Positions 27,086 to 35,996 of a stretch of DNA of 64,000 nt are shown here, piece after piece. Each line of letters begins with the position of its first letter. Positions within the stretch are counted from its first letter, which is position 1. Source of the stretch: Streptomyces muensis (GTDB lineage Bacteria; Actinomycetota; Actinomycetes; Streptomycetales; Streptomycetaceae); the NCBI RefSeq assembly GCF_021474425.1, contig NZ_JAKEIP010000003.1, positions 1-64,000 on the forward strand, in the 5' to 3' direction. The translations under genes and the position numbers were made by a program. Under the pieces are notes generated by a model, which ran no database searches, was not told the DNA's origin, and saw only the letters and a program-made list of their open reading frames with translations.

Positions 27086-27895
27086 ATGGGCGAGATGATC
27101 ACCGCCGATGGTGTCGAGATCTGGGTCGAGCGCCGGGGCGAGGGACCCGACGTGCTGCTCATCGCGGGGCTCGGTGATCCCGCCGAGGCCTGGCAGGCGC
27201 AACTCGACGGTCTGTCGGACCGCTACCGGCTGACCGCCTTCGACAACCGCGGCGCCGGACGTACGCGTTCACCGGAGGAGTCCGTCACCGTCGCCCGGAT
27301 GGCCGACGACGCCGCCGCGCTGCTGCGTGCGCTCGACGTCCCGGCCGCCCATATCGCCGGGTTCTCCGGAGGCAGCTTCATCGCCCAGGAGCTGGCGCTG
27401 CGTCACCCCGGTCTCGTCCGCAGCCTGGTGCTGACGAGCACGGTGGCCCGTGCGGACGCCTACTTCCGTGCCATGACGGGCTTCTGGCGCTGGATGGTCG
27501 AGAGCGCGCCGAGCGAACGCGCCATGCTCGAAGCGTTCTACCTGTGGATCTACACACCGCGCGCCCACGCCGACGGCACCGTCGACCGGTTCGTCGAGGA
27601 GACCCTGGCCTTTCCCCATCCCCAGTCGGCGGAGGCCTTCCAGGGCCAACTCGCCTCGTTCATCGGCCACGACACCCTCGACCGGCTGCCGGGGATCGCC
27701 GTCCCTACGCTCGTCCTGGCCGGTGAACTCGACATCGCGACGCCGCCGCGCTTCGGCCGCGAGGTCGCGGAGCGCATCCCGGGCGCCGAGTTCGAGGTGC
27801 TGCCGGGCGAGGCCCATCAACCCTTCCAGGAGTCCCCGGACCTGTTCAACGCCCGGGTCGACGCCTTCTGGCGCCAGGTCGAGGCACGCGGCTGA
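27086..27895 (+). CDS. Alpha/beta-fold hydrolase
   Basis: A 269-residue soluble protein. The nucleophile elbow is GFSGGS (Ser), the acid lies near GELDIATPP and the His in GEAHQPF. The ATG follows CAGGAGGCT, a strong ribosome site. The family covers esterases, peroxidases and lactonases; the substrate is not evident. It is followed 49 bp later by a broken exporter gene on the same strand. Confidence 0.8.
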   Translation: MGEMITADGVEIWVERRGEGPDVLLIAGLGDPAEAWQAQLDGLSDRYRLTAFDNRGAGRTRSPEESVTVARMADDAAALLRALDVPAAHIAGFSGGSFIAQELALRHPGLVRSLVLTSTVARADAYFRAMTGFWRWMVESAPSERAMLEAFYLWIYTPRAHADGTVDRFVEETLAFPHPQSAEAFQGQLASFIGHDTLDRLPGIAVPTLVLAGELDIATPPRFGREVAERIPGAEFEVLPGEAHQPFQESPDLFNARVDAFWRQVEARG

Positions 27896-27944
27896 CCGGC
27901 CCGCTGCTGATGCGGCCTCGCCAGGCCGGGCGCAGACTGGTCGG

Positions 27945-29578
27945 GTGAGTGGCACGCACTTGCGGCGTGGCGAGACCGCGTCCTCACCCCGCTCGGCACC
28001 ACGACAGACGGTGGCGCTCACGGCGATGATGTTCGCGGTCGCGATGACGTTCATCGACCAGACCATCGTCGCCATCGCCGCCCCGGACATCGTCCGCGAA
28101 CTGGGACTGTCGGCGTCCGGTATGCAATGGGTCGTCAACGCCTATCTGCTCGCGCTGGCCGCGTTCTTCGCCCTCGGCGGCCGACTCGCGGACCTCTACG
28201 GGCCGCGCCGGGTGGTCGTGATCGGCACGCTGGTGTTCGTCGTCTCGTCGGTGCTGTGCGGCTGTGTCCCCGAGGGCGACGTGGCCCAGGGCTGGCTGAT
28301 CGCCTTCCGGGCCACCCAGGGCTTCGGCGCGGCGCTCCTGTTCCCCGCGGCACTGGCCGTGGTGGTCGCGGTGTTCCCGCCCGACCGACGGGGCCGGGCG
28401 CTGGCGTTGTTCTTCGGGCTCTCCGGCGCACTGACCGCCATCGGGCCGCTCCTGGGCGGCTGGCTCACCGGCTGGACCTGGCGCGCCGTGTTCTGGGTCA
28501 ACGTGCCCGTGGCCGTCGTGGCACTGGTCCTCACCGCGCTCGCCCACATCTCCGACCGGCGACGCGCCGGCACCCTCGACATCCGCGGCGCCGCCCTCGT
28601 CGCCGTCGGCATGGGCCTGAGCGTCCTCGGCTTCCAGCAGGCCTGGTCCTGGGGCTGGGACAGCGCGGCGACCTGGCTGTGCATCGTGGGCGGCCTCGTG
28701 GTGCTCGGCGCGTTCGTCGCGTACGAGGGCCGGGTACGCCATCCGCTGGTCGATCTGCGGGTCTTCAAGGACAGGGCGTTCAGCGTGGACGCGGCGGTGC
28801 TGTTCTTCTCCATGCTGGCCTTCGTACCGCTGTTCTTCTTCGCCTCCGTCTACGCCCAGGTGTGTCTGAGCGCCTCCCCCAACCAGGCGGCGCTGTTCCT
28901 GCTGTACTTCTTCGCGGGGTTCGCCATCGCCTCGCAGTGGGGCGGCCGGATCCTCGACAAGCAGGGCGCGCGTCCGGCGCTGAAGATCGGCACCGTCGTC
29001 GGCTGCGTCGGGTTCGCCCTGTGGGCGGGCGAGCTCACCGATCTGAGCATGCACGACCAGTGGCCCTACGCGCCCTCGCGGGCGCCGGCATCGGCTTCAT
29101 CCTCGCCCCGGCCTCCACGGACGCCGTCAACCGCTCCATCGGCGCCTCGTACGGCGAGGTCACGGGCATCACCCAGACCGTGCGCAACTTCGCCGCGAGC
29201 GTCGGTCTCGCCGTCCTCGGCACCGTGTTGACCCACGTCACCAACACCAACGTGGTCAACACCCTGGAATCCCGCGGCCTGCCCCCGAACGTGGCCGACG
29301 ACGTCGCCCGCGACATCACCGACTCCATCACCGGCAACGGCGACGCCGCCCCACCCACCGGCACGGGCCCCGCGGCAACCACGATGCGCGAGGCGATGAG
29401 CGCGATCCGCATGGACTTCGCCGAGGCCAACCAGTGGGTGTTCTACGGCATGGCCATCGCCCTGGGCATCGCCTTCCTGTGTGCCCTTCGCCACCCGGGC
29501 GGCCGGGCCGTCACATCCGAGGATCCGGAAGAGACACCGACACCGGCGAGCCGCCCCGACCAGCGCACAGGTTCATGA
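27945..29578 (+). pseudogene. DHA2-family MFS exporter interrupted by a frameshift
   Basis: A GTG start at 27945 opens a 14-helix-type DHA2 exporter (FIDQTIVAIAAPDIV, GGRLADLYGPRR). The protein reads well to the end of WPYA near 29070, then becomes a nonsense Ser/Pro/Arg-rich tail ending at 29231. The correct continuation (ALAGAGIGFILAPASTDA, through two more helices to a normal C-terminus) is in another frame and ends at 29578. A single missing base near 29070-29072 explains this. It is either a recent pseudogene or a sequencing error in a GC-rich tract. Confidence 0.75.
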
Positions 29579-29581
29579 CCT

Positions 29582-30298
29582 TCAGGTGCGCACGCGCCGG
29601 ACCTGGAAAGTGAGTCCCTCCGGGCTGCTGATCCGGGCCACGGGATGGCCCGCCTCGTCGAACCAGGTGGAAGCGTCCCGGCCTTGATCCCGCGCACGCC
29701 CCGCGACATGGTGCGGTTCCTCGACCCCGACCGCGAGTTCCCAGCGCGGGACCGCCGGGCCGGATCCGTCGGCGGCGACGAAGTCGGCACACTCCGGCGG
29801 CGTTCCCATGGCCTGCCGGTAGAAGTGCCGGGCTTCGTCGGGCTGATCGCAGGTCAGCACCATGCGGTGCGGGGCACCGGCCAGGTGGGGCGGGAACGTC
29901 CATCCGGTGAATCGGCAGGGCTGCCACAGCGAGACGGCAGCACCCATGGGGTCGACCAATGTCGCCATACGGCCCTGATCCCCCGCGTCGAAGGGCGCCA
30001 CCACGACGCGCGCGCCCAGCTTCGTCGCCGCCTCGGTGCGTCGGTCCACGTCGTCGACCGCCAGGTAGTAGGCGACGTGGGCGGGCGTTCCCGAAGGGTA
30101 GACCGGGTTGGCCAGGTCGCTCACCCCGCCGATGAAGTGACCTCCGGTGGCCACCTTCGTGGCCTTGCGCCAGTCCTCCTCGTCCACCGCGAAGCGCCAG
30201 CCGAGCGCCTCTGCGAAGAAGGCCGCGGTGCCGGGTAGGTCCCGGGTCTTGAGGTCCATCCAGCAGAATTCGTTCAGTGAACCCAGACGGGGCGGCAT
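29582..30298 (-). CDS. Two-domain VOC (glyoxalase/bleomycin-resistance fold) protein
   Basis: A 238-residue protein with two VOC modules, each beginning with a typical motif (MDLKTRDLPGTAAFFAEALGW and later MVLTCDQPDEARHFYRQAMG). It resembles the CFP30B/27-kDa antigen-like VOC group. The ATG follows AAGGAG at good spacing. Metal ligands and substrate cannot be assigned with certainty. It converges on the broken exporter with a 3-bp gap. Confidence 0.78.
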   Translation of the reverse strand: MPPRLGSLNEFCWMDLKTRDLPGTAAFFAEALGWRFAVDEEDWRKATKVATGGHFIGGVSDLANPVYPSGTPAHVAYYLAVDDVDRRTEAATKLGARVVVAPFDAGDQGRMATLVDPMGAAVSLWQPCRFTGWTFPPHLAGAPHRMVLTCDQPDEARHFYRQAMGTPPECADFVAADGSGPAVPRWELAVGVEEPHHVAGRARDQGRDASTWFDEAGHPVARISSPEGLTFQVRRVRT

Positions 30299-30371
30299 GA
30301 TGATCTCCTTGTCGTCCCCTGCTGGGTATCGCCTGTCCGGACGGCTTCGCAAGCGCGTTTCAGCGCGTCCG

Positions 30372-30818
30372 TCAGGTGTCGTACGGCGTGTCGCCGGGCT
30401 CCAGTGCGGCGGCCGAGCCGGGGTCGGCGGTGAGGCGGCGGTAGGCCGCGCGGGCGTGGAGCAGGCGGGCCAGGGCGGTGCCGACGAGGGCGGCCACGAG
30501 CAGGCAGGTCAGCCAGAAGGTGTCACGGTGCCCCACCCAGGTGAGGATTCCGGCGGGCGGGATGGCGAAGCCGTTGAGGAAGAGCCAGCACAGCAGGGCG
30601 GTGCCGGGCGCCGCGGTGAAACGGGCGCAGAGGCCGAGCAGGGCGGCGAGCAGGGACAGCGCGGCCAGGGCGAAGCCGGGGCGGTCGGTGCCCACGACGG
30701 AGTTGAGCAGCGCCACCAGCACCAGCGCCCCGCCGAACGCCGCGGCCCACACCACCGGGGTGGCGACGGGCCGTGGGACAGGCCTGGCACCGCTGCTGAC
30801 GGACACCCACTCGATCAT
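30372..30818 (-). CDS. Small four-helix membrane protein
   Basis: A 148-residue protein with about four hydrophobic helices (VVWAAAFGGALVLVALL, FALAALSLLAALLGL, ALLCWLFLNGFAIP, FWLTCLLVAALVGTAL) and a short charged C-terminal tail. The ATG at 30818 follows GGGAGGGAA. It resembles the small DUF4118-like or two-component-associated membrane proteins of Streptomyces only in layout; I do not recognise a named family. Confidence 0.65.
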   Translation of the reverse strand: MIEWVSVSSGARPVPRPVATPVVWAAAFGGALVLVALLNSVVGTDRPGFALAALSLLAALLGLCARFTAAPGTALLCWLFLNGFAIPPAGILTWVGHRDTFWLTCLLVAALVGTALARLLHARAAYRRLTADPGSAAALEPGDTPYDT

Positions 30819-31012
30819 GCTGACGTTCCCTCCCCATCTCCCCGATGCGGACGGAGGCGGGACTCCGGTCCCCCGGCATCGGTGCCGTGGATCCTGGCCG
30901 CCCATTGTCCCAGGCTTCCCACGGCCGCCTCCGCCGCGGTCAACTCCCGGCGCTCGTTAGGGTGTCACCGAACGTCGACCGAGGAAACACCGAACCAGAC
31001 AGGGGGACACTC

Positions 31013-31498
31013 GTGGGGGTCACGCGGCTGAGCCGTACGCCGTTGCCGGGCATCGGGGTCCGATACGACCTCACCACCCGCGAGCAGCGTCGCCTGTCGG
31101 TGGTCGCGCACCGGGACGGGGCGCGGACGCTGAACGCGTACCAGCAGGACGATCCGGACGCGTGCGCGCTGTCGGTGCGGATGACCTCGGGCGAGGCCGA
31201 GGCCCTCATCGACGCCCTGATGCCGGCGCACCACAGCCCGAACCTGCTGTCCACCACCGAACTGGGCCTGGTGGCCGAACGGATCGAGTTGTCGTCGCTC
31301 TCGCACTGGAACGGGCGGGTCCTGGGCGAGACCCGGATGCGTACCGAGACCGGCGTGTCCATCGTGGCCGTGCTACGACGCGCCGAGGCGATCCCCTCCC
31401 CCGGGCCGGACTTCCGGCTGGCCGGCGGCGACATCCTGATCGTGATCGGTACCTGCGAGGGCGTGGACGCGGCCGCCGGCATCCTCGGCCGGGAGTGA
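31013..31498 (+). CDS. TrkA-C regulatory subunit of antiporter, copy 2
   Basis: A 161-residue paralogue of the protein at 24620-25105, sharing long blocks such as TPLPGIGV and FRLAGGDILIVIGT. The GTG at 31013 follows AGGGGGA. Unlike copy 1, it does not precede its antiporter on the same strand; the antiporter gene lies convergent to it and the two coding regions overlap tail to tail by 126 bp. Confidence 0.82.
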   Translation: MGVTRLSRTPLPGIGVRYDLTTREQRRLSVVAHRDGARTLNAYQQDDPDACALSVRMTSGEAEALIDALMPAHHSPNLLSTTELGLVAERIELSSLSHWNGRVLGETRMRTETGVSIVAVLRRAEAIPSPGPDFRLAGGDILIVIGTCEGVDAAAGILGRE

Positions 31499-32683
31499 CC
31501 GGCCGCCGCCGAACTCCGGTTGCCGCCGGCGTGCGGGGCGGGTGAGGCGGCGGGCCAGGGGCTCGGTCCAGCGGGCGGCGAGCGGCCCGAGGACGACCAG
31601 GATCAGGACGTAGGCCGTGGCCAGCGGGCCGATGCGCGGTTCGGCGCCGACGGCGAGCCCGGCGATGACGATGGAGAACTCGCCCCGCGCCACCAGGGTT
31701 CCACCTGCCCGCCAGCGTCCCTTCGAGGAGATCCCGGCGCGGCGGGCCGCCCAATAGCCGGTGGCGATCTTCGTGAGGGTGGTGACGGTGGCCAGGGCGA
31801 GGGCGGGCAGCAGGACGGGCGGGATGTCCGCGGGGTCGGTGTGCAGCCCGAAGAAGACGAAGAACACCGCGGCGAACAGGTCCCGCAGCGGCATGAGGAG
31901 GTTGCCGGCCCCTTCGGCGACCTCCCCGGACAGGGCGATGCCGACCAGGAACGCGCCCACCGCCGCCGACACTTGGAGCTGCTGGGCGATGCCCGCGACG
32001 AGCAGGGTGAGGCCGAAGACGACCAGCAGGAGCATCTCCGCGCTGTCCGAGGAGACGGCACGGTTGATGAGGCGGCCGTGCCGCAGCGCGACGTACAGCA
32101 CGGCGCCGACCGTGCCGAGGGCGATCAGCAGGGTCACGGCGCCGCCCGCGAGGCTCACCCCGGCCAGCAGCGCGGTGAGGATCGGCAGGTAGACGGCCAT
32201 GGAGAGGTCTTCCAGGACCAGCACGCCGAGCACGACGGGGGTCTCGCGGTTGCCGAGCCGGCGCAGGTCGCCGAGGACTTTGGCGATGACGCCGGACGAG
32301 GAGATCCAGGTGACACCGGCGAGGGCCACGGCGGCGATCGGGCCCCAGCCCAGCAGCAGGGCCATGGCGGCGCCGGGTGCGGCGTTGAGGACGAAGTCGA
32401 CGGCGCCGGAGGGGTATTGGGTCTTGAGGGTGTCGACCAGTTCCGAGGCGCTGTACTCCAGGCCGAGCAGGAGCAGCAGCAGGATGACGCCGATCTCGGC
32501 GCCGGTGGCGACGAACTCCTCACTGGCCTGCAGCGGGAGGATGCCGCCGTGGCCGAAGGCGAGTCCGGCGAGCAGGTACAGGGGTATGGGCGAGAAGCCC
32601 ACCCGGCCGGCGAAGCGGCCCAACAGGCCCAGGACAAGGATGATCGCCCCGAGTTCGATGAGCATGGCAGCGGTGTTGTGCAC
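31373..32683 (-). CDS. CPA2-family cation/proton antiporter (KhtU/KefB-like), copy 2
   Basis: A 436-residue paralogue of the antiporter at 23369-24616, colinear over the whole membrane region. The GTG at 32683 is preferred because VHNTAAMLIELGAI aligns with the start of copy 1 (MHSSAIFLIEFGAI) and GGAGG lies upstream. After the last membrane helix (near RRQPEFG) the frame continues about 48 residues antisense to the TrkA-C gene, giving a Gly/Asp/Pro-rich tail absent from copy 1. This looks like stop-codon loss and read-through. Confidence 0.82.
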   Translation of the reverse strand: MHNTAAMLIELGAIILVLGLLGRFAGRVGFSPIPLYLLAGLAFGHGGILPLQASEEFVATGAEIGVILLLLLLGLEYSASELVDTLKTQYPSGAVDFVLNAAPGAAMALLLGWGPIAAVALAGVTWISSSGVIAKVLGDLRRLGNRETPVVLGVLVLEDLSMAVYLPILTALLAGVSLAGGAVTLLIALGTVGAVLYVALRHGRLINRAVSSDSAEMLLLVVFGLTLLVAGIAQQLQVSAAVGAFLVGIALSGEVAEGAGNLLMPLRDLFAAVFFVFFGLHTDPADIPPVLLPALALATVTTLTKIATGYWAARRAGISSKGRWRAGGTLVARGEFSIVIAGLAVGAEPRIGPLATAYVLILVVLGPLAARWTEPLARRLTRPARRRQPEFGGGRSLPAEDAGGRVHALAGTDHDQDVAAGQPEVRPGGGDRLGAS

Positions 32684-32936
32684 GGGCGTCGGACCTCCGT
32701 GATCGGTTCGGCGGCGTCTGTGCCTGTTGCGGGTGCAGGCGGCCGGGCCTGAGCTCCGGACGGGCCGTTGGGTGCTGTTGCCGGTTCGCGCGCCGTCGCT
32801 GGAACCGGTCGAACGGGGTGGCGCCGCTCGGCGGGACCGTGGCGGGGAATCGTGTCCCGGCACTGAGCGTGACGGGCTCAGCGGGCGGCGCGATGACGTG
32901 GTGGTGCCCCGGCGGCGGGCCGGGGCGGGGCGCCGG

Positions 32937-33071
32937 TCAGCGGGTGGCGCGTCTGGCCGGGTCGGTGGCGCCGTCGGTATCAGGGACGCCGTCGCGGGCG
33001 GCGTTCTCGACGCGGACCGGGACGTCGACGCGCACGGGGATGTCGACGCGTACGGAGACGACTCGTCTCAT
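32937..33071 (-). CDS. Possible 44-residue protein with a VRVD repeat
   Basis: A small ORF with an ATG preceded by GGGGGG. Its first half repeats VRVDIP/VRVDVP/VRVENA, an alternating hydrophobic/charged pattern like an amphipathic beta strand, encoded by an 18-bp near-direct DNA repeat. The second half is polar. An AT-rich segment and a palindrome lie upstream in the right place for a promoter. Coding is uncertain. Confidence 0.3.
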   Translation of the reverse strand: MRRVVSVRVDIPVRVDVPVRVENAARDGVPDTDGATDPARRATR

Positions 33072-33123
33072 CCCACGCCCCCCATCACGTCGGCCGGAAT
33101 TCGGCGACGACCACCCCAACGAC

Positions 33124-33141
33124 TGAGCGAGCCCTCGCTCA
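33124..33141. promoter_or_regulatory. TGAGCGAG-CC-CTCGCTCA palindrome
   Basis: A perfect 8+2+8 inverted repeat just upstream of the possible small ORF and downstream (reading left) of the DUF3040 gene. It could be an operator or a short terminator; there is no T-run, which is normal for actinobacteria. Confidence 0.4.
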
Positions 33142-33229
33142 ACGGAGCGTAAGGGCTTGGTAAAAGATTCTAGCGCACCCCAACAGCCGATAATCGTACG
33201 GACGTTGGTTCTCCGTTCCGTCGAGGGCG

Positions 33230-33517
33230 TCAGAAGTACGGCGGAAGGCGGCGCTCCGGTCGCGCGCGATGCGGGTCGAGCAACTGCACGGCGATACCGG
33301 CGAGGACGAGGCCGGTGGCGATGAGCAGGCCGTCGGGGAGCACCACGCCGGTGATCAGTACGGCCATGGCGGTCAGCAGCAGCCACCACGCTCCGGTGCG
33401 CCGGTACTCACGGGGCGGTGCGGGGCGCCCGGCGCGCAGGGCCTCGGCGAACCGGGGATCGTCACGCGCGAGTCGTGCTTCGAGCGCGACCAGACGCTCG
33501 TCGTCGGAGTGGGACAT
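33230..33517 (-). CDS. DUF3040-type small membrane protein
   Basis: A 95-residue protein. The N-terminal SDDERLVALEARLARDDPRF segment is the hallmark of DUF3040, followed by two membrane helices and a short basic tail. The ATG at 33517 follows GGAGGA, a strong ribosome site, and excludes the longer frame. The family is widespread in actinobacteria and of unknown function. Confidence 0.8.
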   Translation of the reverse strand: MSHSDDERLVALEARLARDDPRFAEALRAGRPAPPREYRRTGAWWLLLTAMAVLITGVVLPDGLLIATGLVLAGIAVQLLDPHRARPERRLPPYF

Positions 33518-33703
33518 GGCTCCTCCTTCCCGGAGACCGTCACCGTCCAGGGGCGGTCGAGAGACGGTGGGCTGATGGGCCATGGGTGGTTTCTCCGACG
33601 CCGGGCGTCGTGCACAAGGTCAGGCAGGCTGTCGGCGTACCACGCGTCTGCCGGTCGGGGGCGCCTCGCCGCTCCCGCCCACTCCCGCCACTGCGCCCAT
33701 CAG

Positions 33704-34864
33704 TCATCCTTCCTGGCGGCGCACCCGCACAAACGCTCGACGAAGGACCTGCACGAACCCTGCCGACGACATCCGGCGGCCCTGCACCAAGGGGTGTACC
33801 GCCCCGCGCATCACCCGGTGGAAGACGCGCTGAACGGAGGGCGCGCACAGCGCGGTCATGACCGCCGCGGCGACGAGCGTGACGGTGATCTCACCGACGG
33901 GCCGCCGGATCCAGGCGGGCTCGTACCAGTCCCAGTACTTGGCGGCCTGGGCGACGAAGCCGTGCAGCAGGAAGCCGGCCAGCGTGCCGGCGCCCAGCGC
34001 GGTGAACCACGTCCGGCGCGCGGGCACCCAGGCGAGGAAGCAGGCGACCAGGACGACGGAGCAGCCGAAGGCGGCCAGGGTCATCACGGGGCCGTACCAG
34101 GCCGGCGCGGCGAGCTCCTCGGCGCTCTCGCTGTGGAAGAACCAGGCGTAGTTCATCCACGCGACCGCCCAGTACGCGACCGCGAGGGCGCAGAGGACGA
34201 CCGGTACGGCGAGGACGCGCGCCGCCCGTCGGCGGACCAGCCGGAAGTGCTCCGGCCTCAGCAGCAGGCCCAGCACGAAGTACGGCAGGAACTGAAGGAC
34301 GCGTTGCAGACCGAGGTCGTCGCCGATGGAGGGCGAGAGGGTGGCGAGCATGGCGACGGCCAGCGCGAGCGGCAGCGGCCACCGCACGAGCCGCCAGACC
34401 GGGGACGTCAGCCGCCAGATGAACAGCGCCGCCAGGAACCACGTGAGGTACAGCGGGTCCAGCAGGCTGACCGGCCGGTCGGGATCCTCGCTGGTCCACC
34501 GCGTGAAGAGGGTGTACGCCACCTCGAAGACCACATAGGGAACCGCCACACCCGTCAGCAGCCGTCCGATCCTGCGCGGTTCCGCCTCGAAGCCGCGCGA
34601 GAAGTAGCCGGAGACCACCGCGAACAGCGGCATGTGGAAGGCGTACACGAGCATGTACAGCGCGGTGACGGTCCGGCTGCCGTCCCGCAGCGGCTCCCAG
34701 GCATGGCCCGCCGCCACCAGCAGGATCGCCAGGTACTTGGCGTTGTCGAGGAACGGGTCGCGCTGCTCGGCCCGTCTCTCGCCCGCCCCTGCGGACGGCA
34801 GCGGCTGCTGCTGTCGCTGCGGTGCGTGTGTGACAGTGGGTACGGGTGTGGCGTCAGCGGACAT
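33704..34864 (-). CDS. Acyltransferase 3-family membrane protein
   Basis: A 386-residue integral membrane protein with about ten helices. The N-terminal block DNAKYLAILLVAAGHAWEP carries the conserved His of acyltransferase 3 proteins; the helical order and the PLFAVVSGYF segment agree. These enzymes transfer acyl groups to extracellular glycans or lipids. The ATG at 34864 was chosen over an upstream in-frame start because of normal composition. The substrate is unknown. Confidence 0.78.
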   Translation of the reverse strand: MSADATPVPTVTHAPQRQQQPLPSAGAGERRAEQRDPFLDNAKYLAILLVAAGHAWEPLRDGSRTVTALYMLVYAFHMPLFAVVSGYFSRGFEAEPRRIGRLLTGVAVPYVVFEVAYTLFTRWTSEDPDRPVSLLDPLYLTWFLAALFIWRLTSPVWRLVRWPLPLALAVAMLATLSPSIGDDLGLQRVLQFLPYFVLGLLLRPEHFRLVRRRAARVLAVPVVLCALAVAYWAVAWMNYAWFFHSESAEELAAPAWYGPVMTLAAFGCSVVLVACFLAWVPARRTWFTALGAGTLAGFLLHGFVAQAAKYWDWYEPAWIRRPVGEITVTLVAAAVMTALCAPSVQRVFHRVMRGAVHPLVQGRRMSSAGFVQVLRRAFVRVRRQEG

Positions 34865-34929
34865 CGCCAGCACCCTAAGCACACTCCCCCGCGCCGGTTC
34901 AACCACACTGTTGGCCGACACACACGTAT

Positions 34930-34964
34930 GAGCCACCCCGTGCGCGGCTCGCACGGGGTGGCTC
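34930..34964 (-). terminator. Strong hairpin downstream of the CNNM/CBS operon
   Basis: A perfect 15-bp stem (GAGCCACCCCGTGCG and its complement) with a 5-nt loop, 6 bp after the stop of the gene at 34971-35996. It fits an intrinsic-type actinobacterial terminator without a U-tract and may also stop transcription from the other side. Confidence 0.8.
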
Positions 34965-34970
34965 AGGGGG

Positions 34971-35996
34971 TCACGCGCTGGCGGGAGCGGGGCCGCCGAC
35001 GAGCTCGGAGAGGACGTCCTCCATCGTCACGAACCCGATCACCTTGCCGCCCTCGCCCAGGACGCCCGCGAGATGGCTGCCCTCGGCGCGCAGGGCGGTG
35101 AGGGTGTCGTCGAGCGGGGTGTCGATACGGACCCGGGTCACCGGACGCAGGGCGCCGGCCGGGAAGGGGCGGTCGCGGTCGGCGACGCCGAGGGTGTCCT
35201 TGATGTGCAGATAGCCGAGGAGGGTGCCCTCGTCGCCGGTGACCGGGAAACGGGAGTAGCCCGCGTCGGCGGCGACGCGCTCGAGACCGGCCGGGGTGAC
35301 GGTGCGGTCGACGGTGCGCATGCGCTGCGCCGGGACGAGGATCTCGCCCACCGGCCGGGTGCCCAGCTCCAGCGCGTCCCGCAGGCGCTCGCCGTCCGCC
35401 GGGGTGAGCAGCCCGGCCTCGCCGGACTCGACGACCATCCGCGCCAGCTGGTCGTCGGTGAAGACGGCCTCGACCTCGTCCTTCGGCTCGACGCGCAGCA
35501 GCTTCAGCAGGGCGTTGGCGAAGGCGTTGATGCCGAACACGAACGGCTTGAGGGCCCGGGTGAGGGCCGCCAGGGGCGGGCCGAGCAGCAGCGCGCTGGT
35601 CACCGGGGCGGCGAGCGCGATGTTCTTCGGCACCATCTCGCCGATCAGCATGTGCAGATACGTCGCGACGGTCAGCGCGATCACGAACGCGACCGGGTGC
35701 ACCAGGGCGTGCGGCAGATGGACGGCCTCGAATCCCGGTTCCAGGAGGTGCGCGATGGCCGGTTCGGCGACCGCGCCGAGGACCAGCGAGGAGACGGTGA
35801 TGCCGAGTTGGGCGGTGGCCATCATCGCGGAGAGGTGCTCCAGGGCCCACAGGGTCATCCTGGCCCGCTTGTCGCCCTCGCGGGCACGGGGTTCGATCTG
35901 GCTGCGGCGCACGGAGACCAGGGCGAACTCGGCGCCGACGAAGAAGGCGTTGGTCAGCAGGGTCAGGGCGCCGATGGCGAGTTGCAGGGCGGTCAT
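34971..35996 (-). CDS. CNNM/CorC-type CBS membrane protein (shorter paralogue)
   Basis: A 341-residue protein. An N-terminal DUF21/CNNM membrane domain (FFVGAEFALVSVRRSQIE, LGITVSSLVLG, LIGEMVPKNIAL) is followed by two CBS motifs (about 200-330). It ends after the CBS pair and lacks the CorC_HlyC domain of its upstream neighbour. The family is linked to Mg2+ or Co2+ transport and older annotations call it hemolysin. The ATG overlaps the stop of the longer paralogue by 4 bp, so the two are likely partners. Confidence 0.85.
   Translation of the reverse strand: MTALQLAIGALTLLTNAFFVGAEFALVSVRRSQIEPRAREGDKRARMTLWALEHLSAMMATAQLGITVSSLVLGAVAEPAIAHLLEPGFEAVHLPHALVHPVAFVIALTVATYLHMLIGEMVPKNIALAAPVTSALLLGPPLAALTRALKPFVFGINAFANALLKLLRVEPKDEVEAVFTDDQLARMVVESGEAGLLTPADGERLRDALELGTRPVGEILVPAQRMRTVDRTVTPAGLERVAADAGYSRFPVTGDEGTLLGYLHIKDTLGVADRDRPFPAGALRPVTRVRIDTPLDDTLTALRAEGSHLAGVLGEGGKVIGFVTMEDVLSELVGGPAPASA

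Larger units (their letters stand above)
32684..33229. other. 546-bp region with only a weak small ORF and regulatory-looking sequence
   Basis: No convincing gene fills this gap. Open frames on the plus strand (for example 32727-33152) have shadow-like composition. The right third contains an AT-richer patch (near 33150-33175) and an 18-bp palindrome, which fits a promoter region reading left. A possible 44-codon ORF is listed separately. Confidence 0.4.

Noticed and set aside
32727..33152. A 141-codon plus-strand frame in the 546-bp gap
   Set aside because: Arg/Gly/Asp-rich shadow composition, no ribosome site and no domain.
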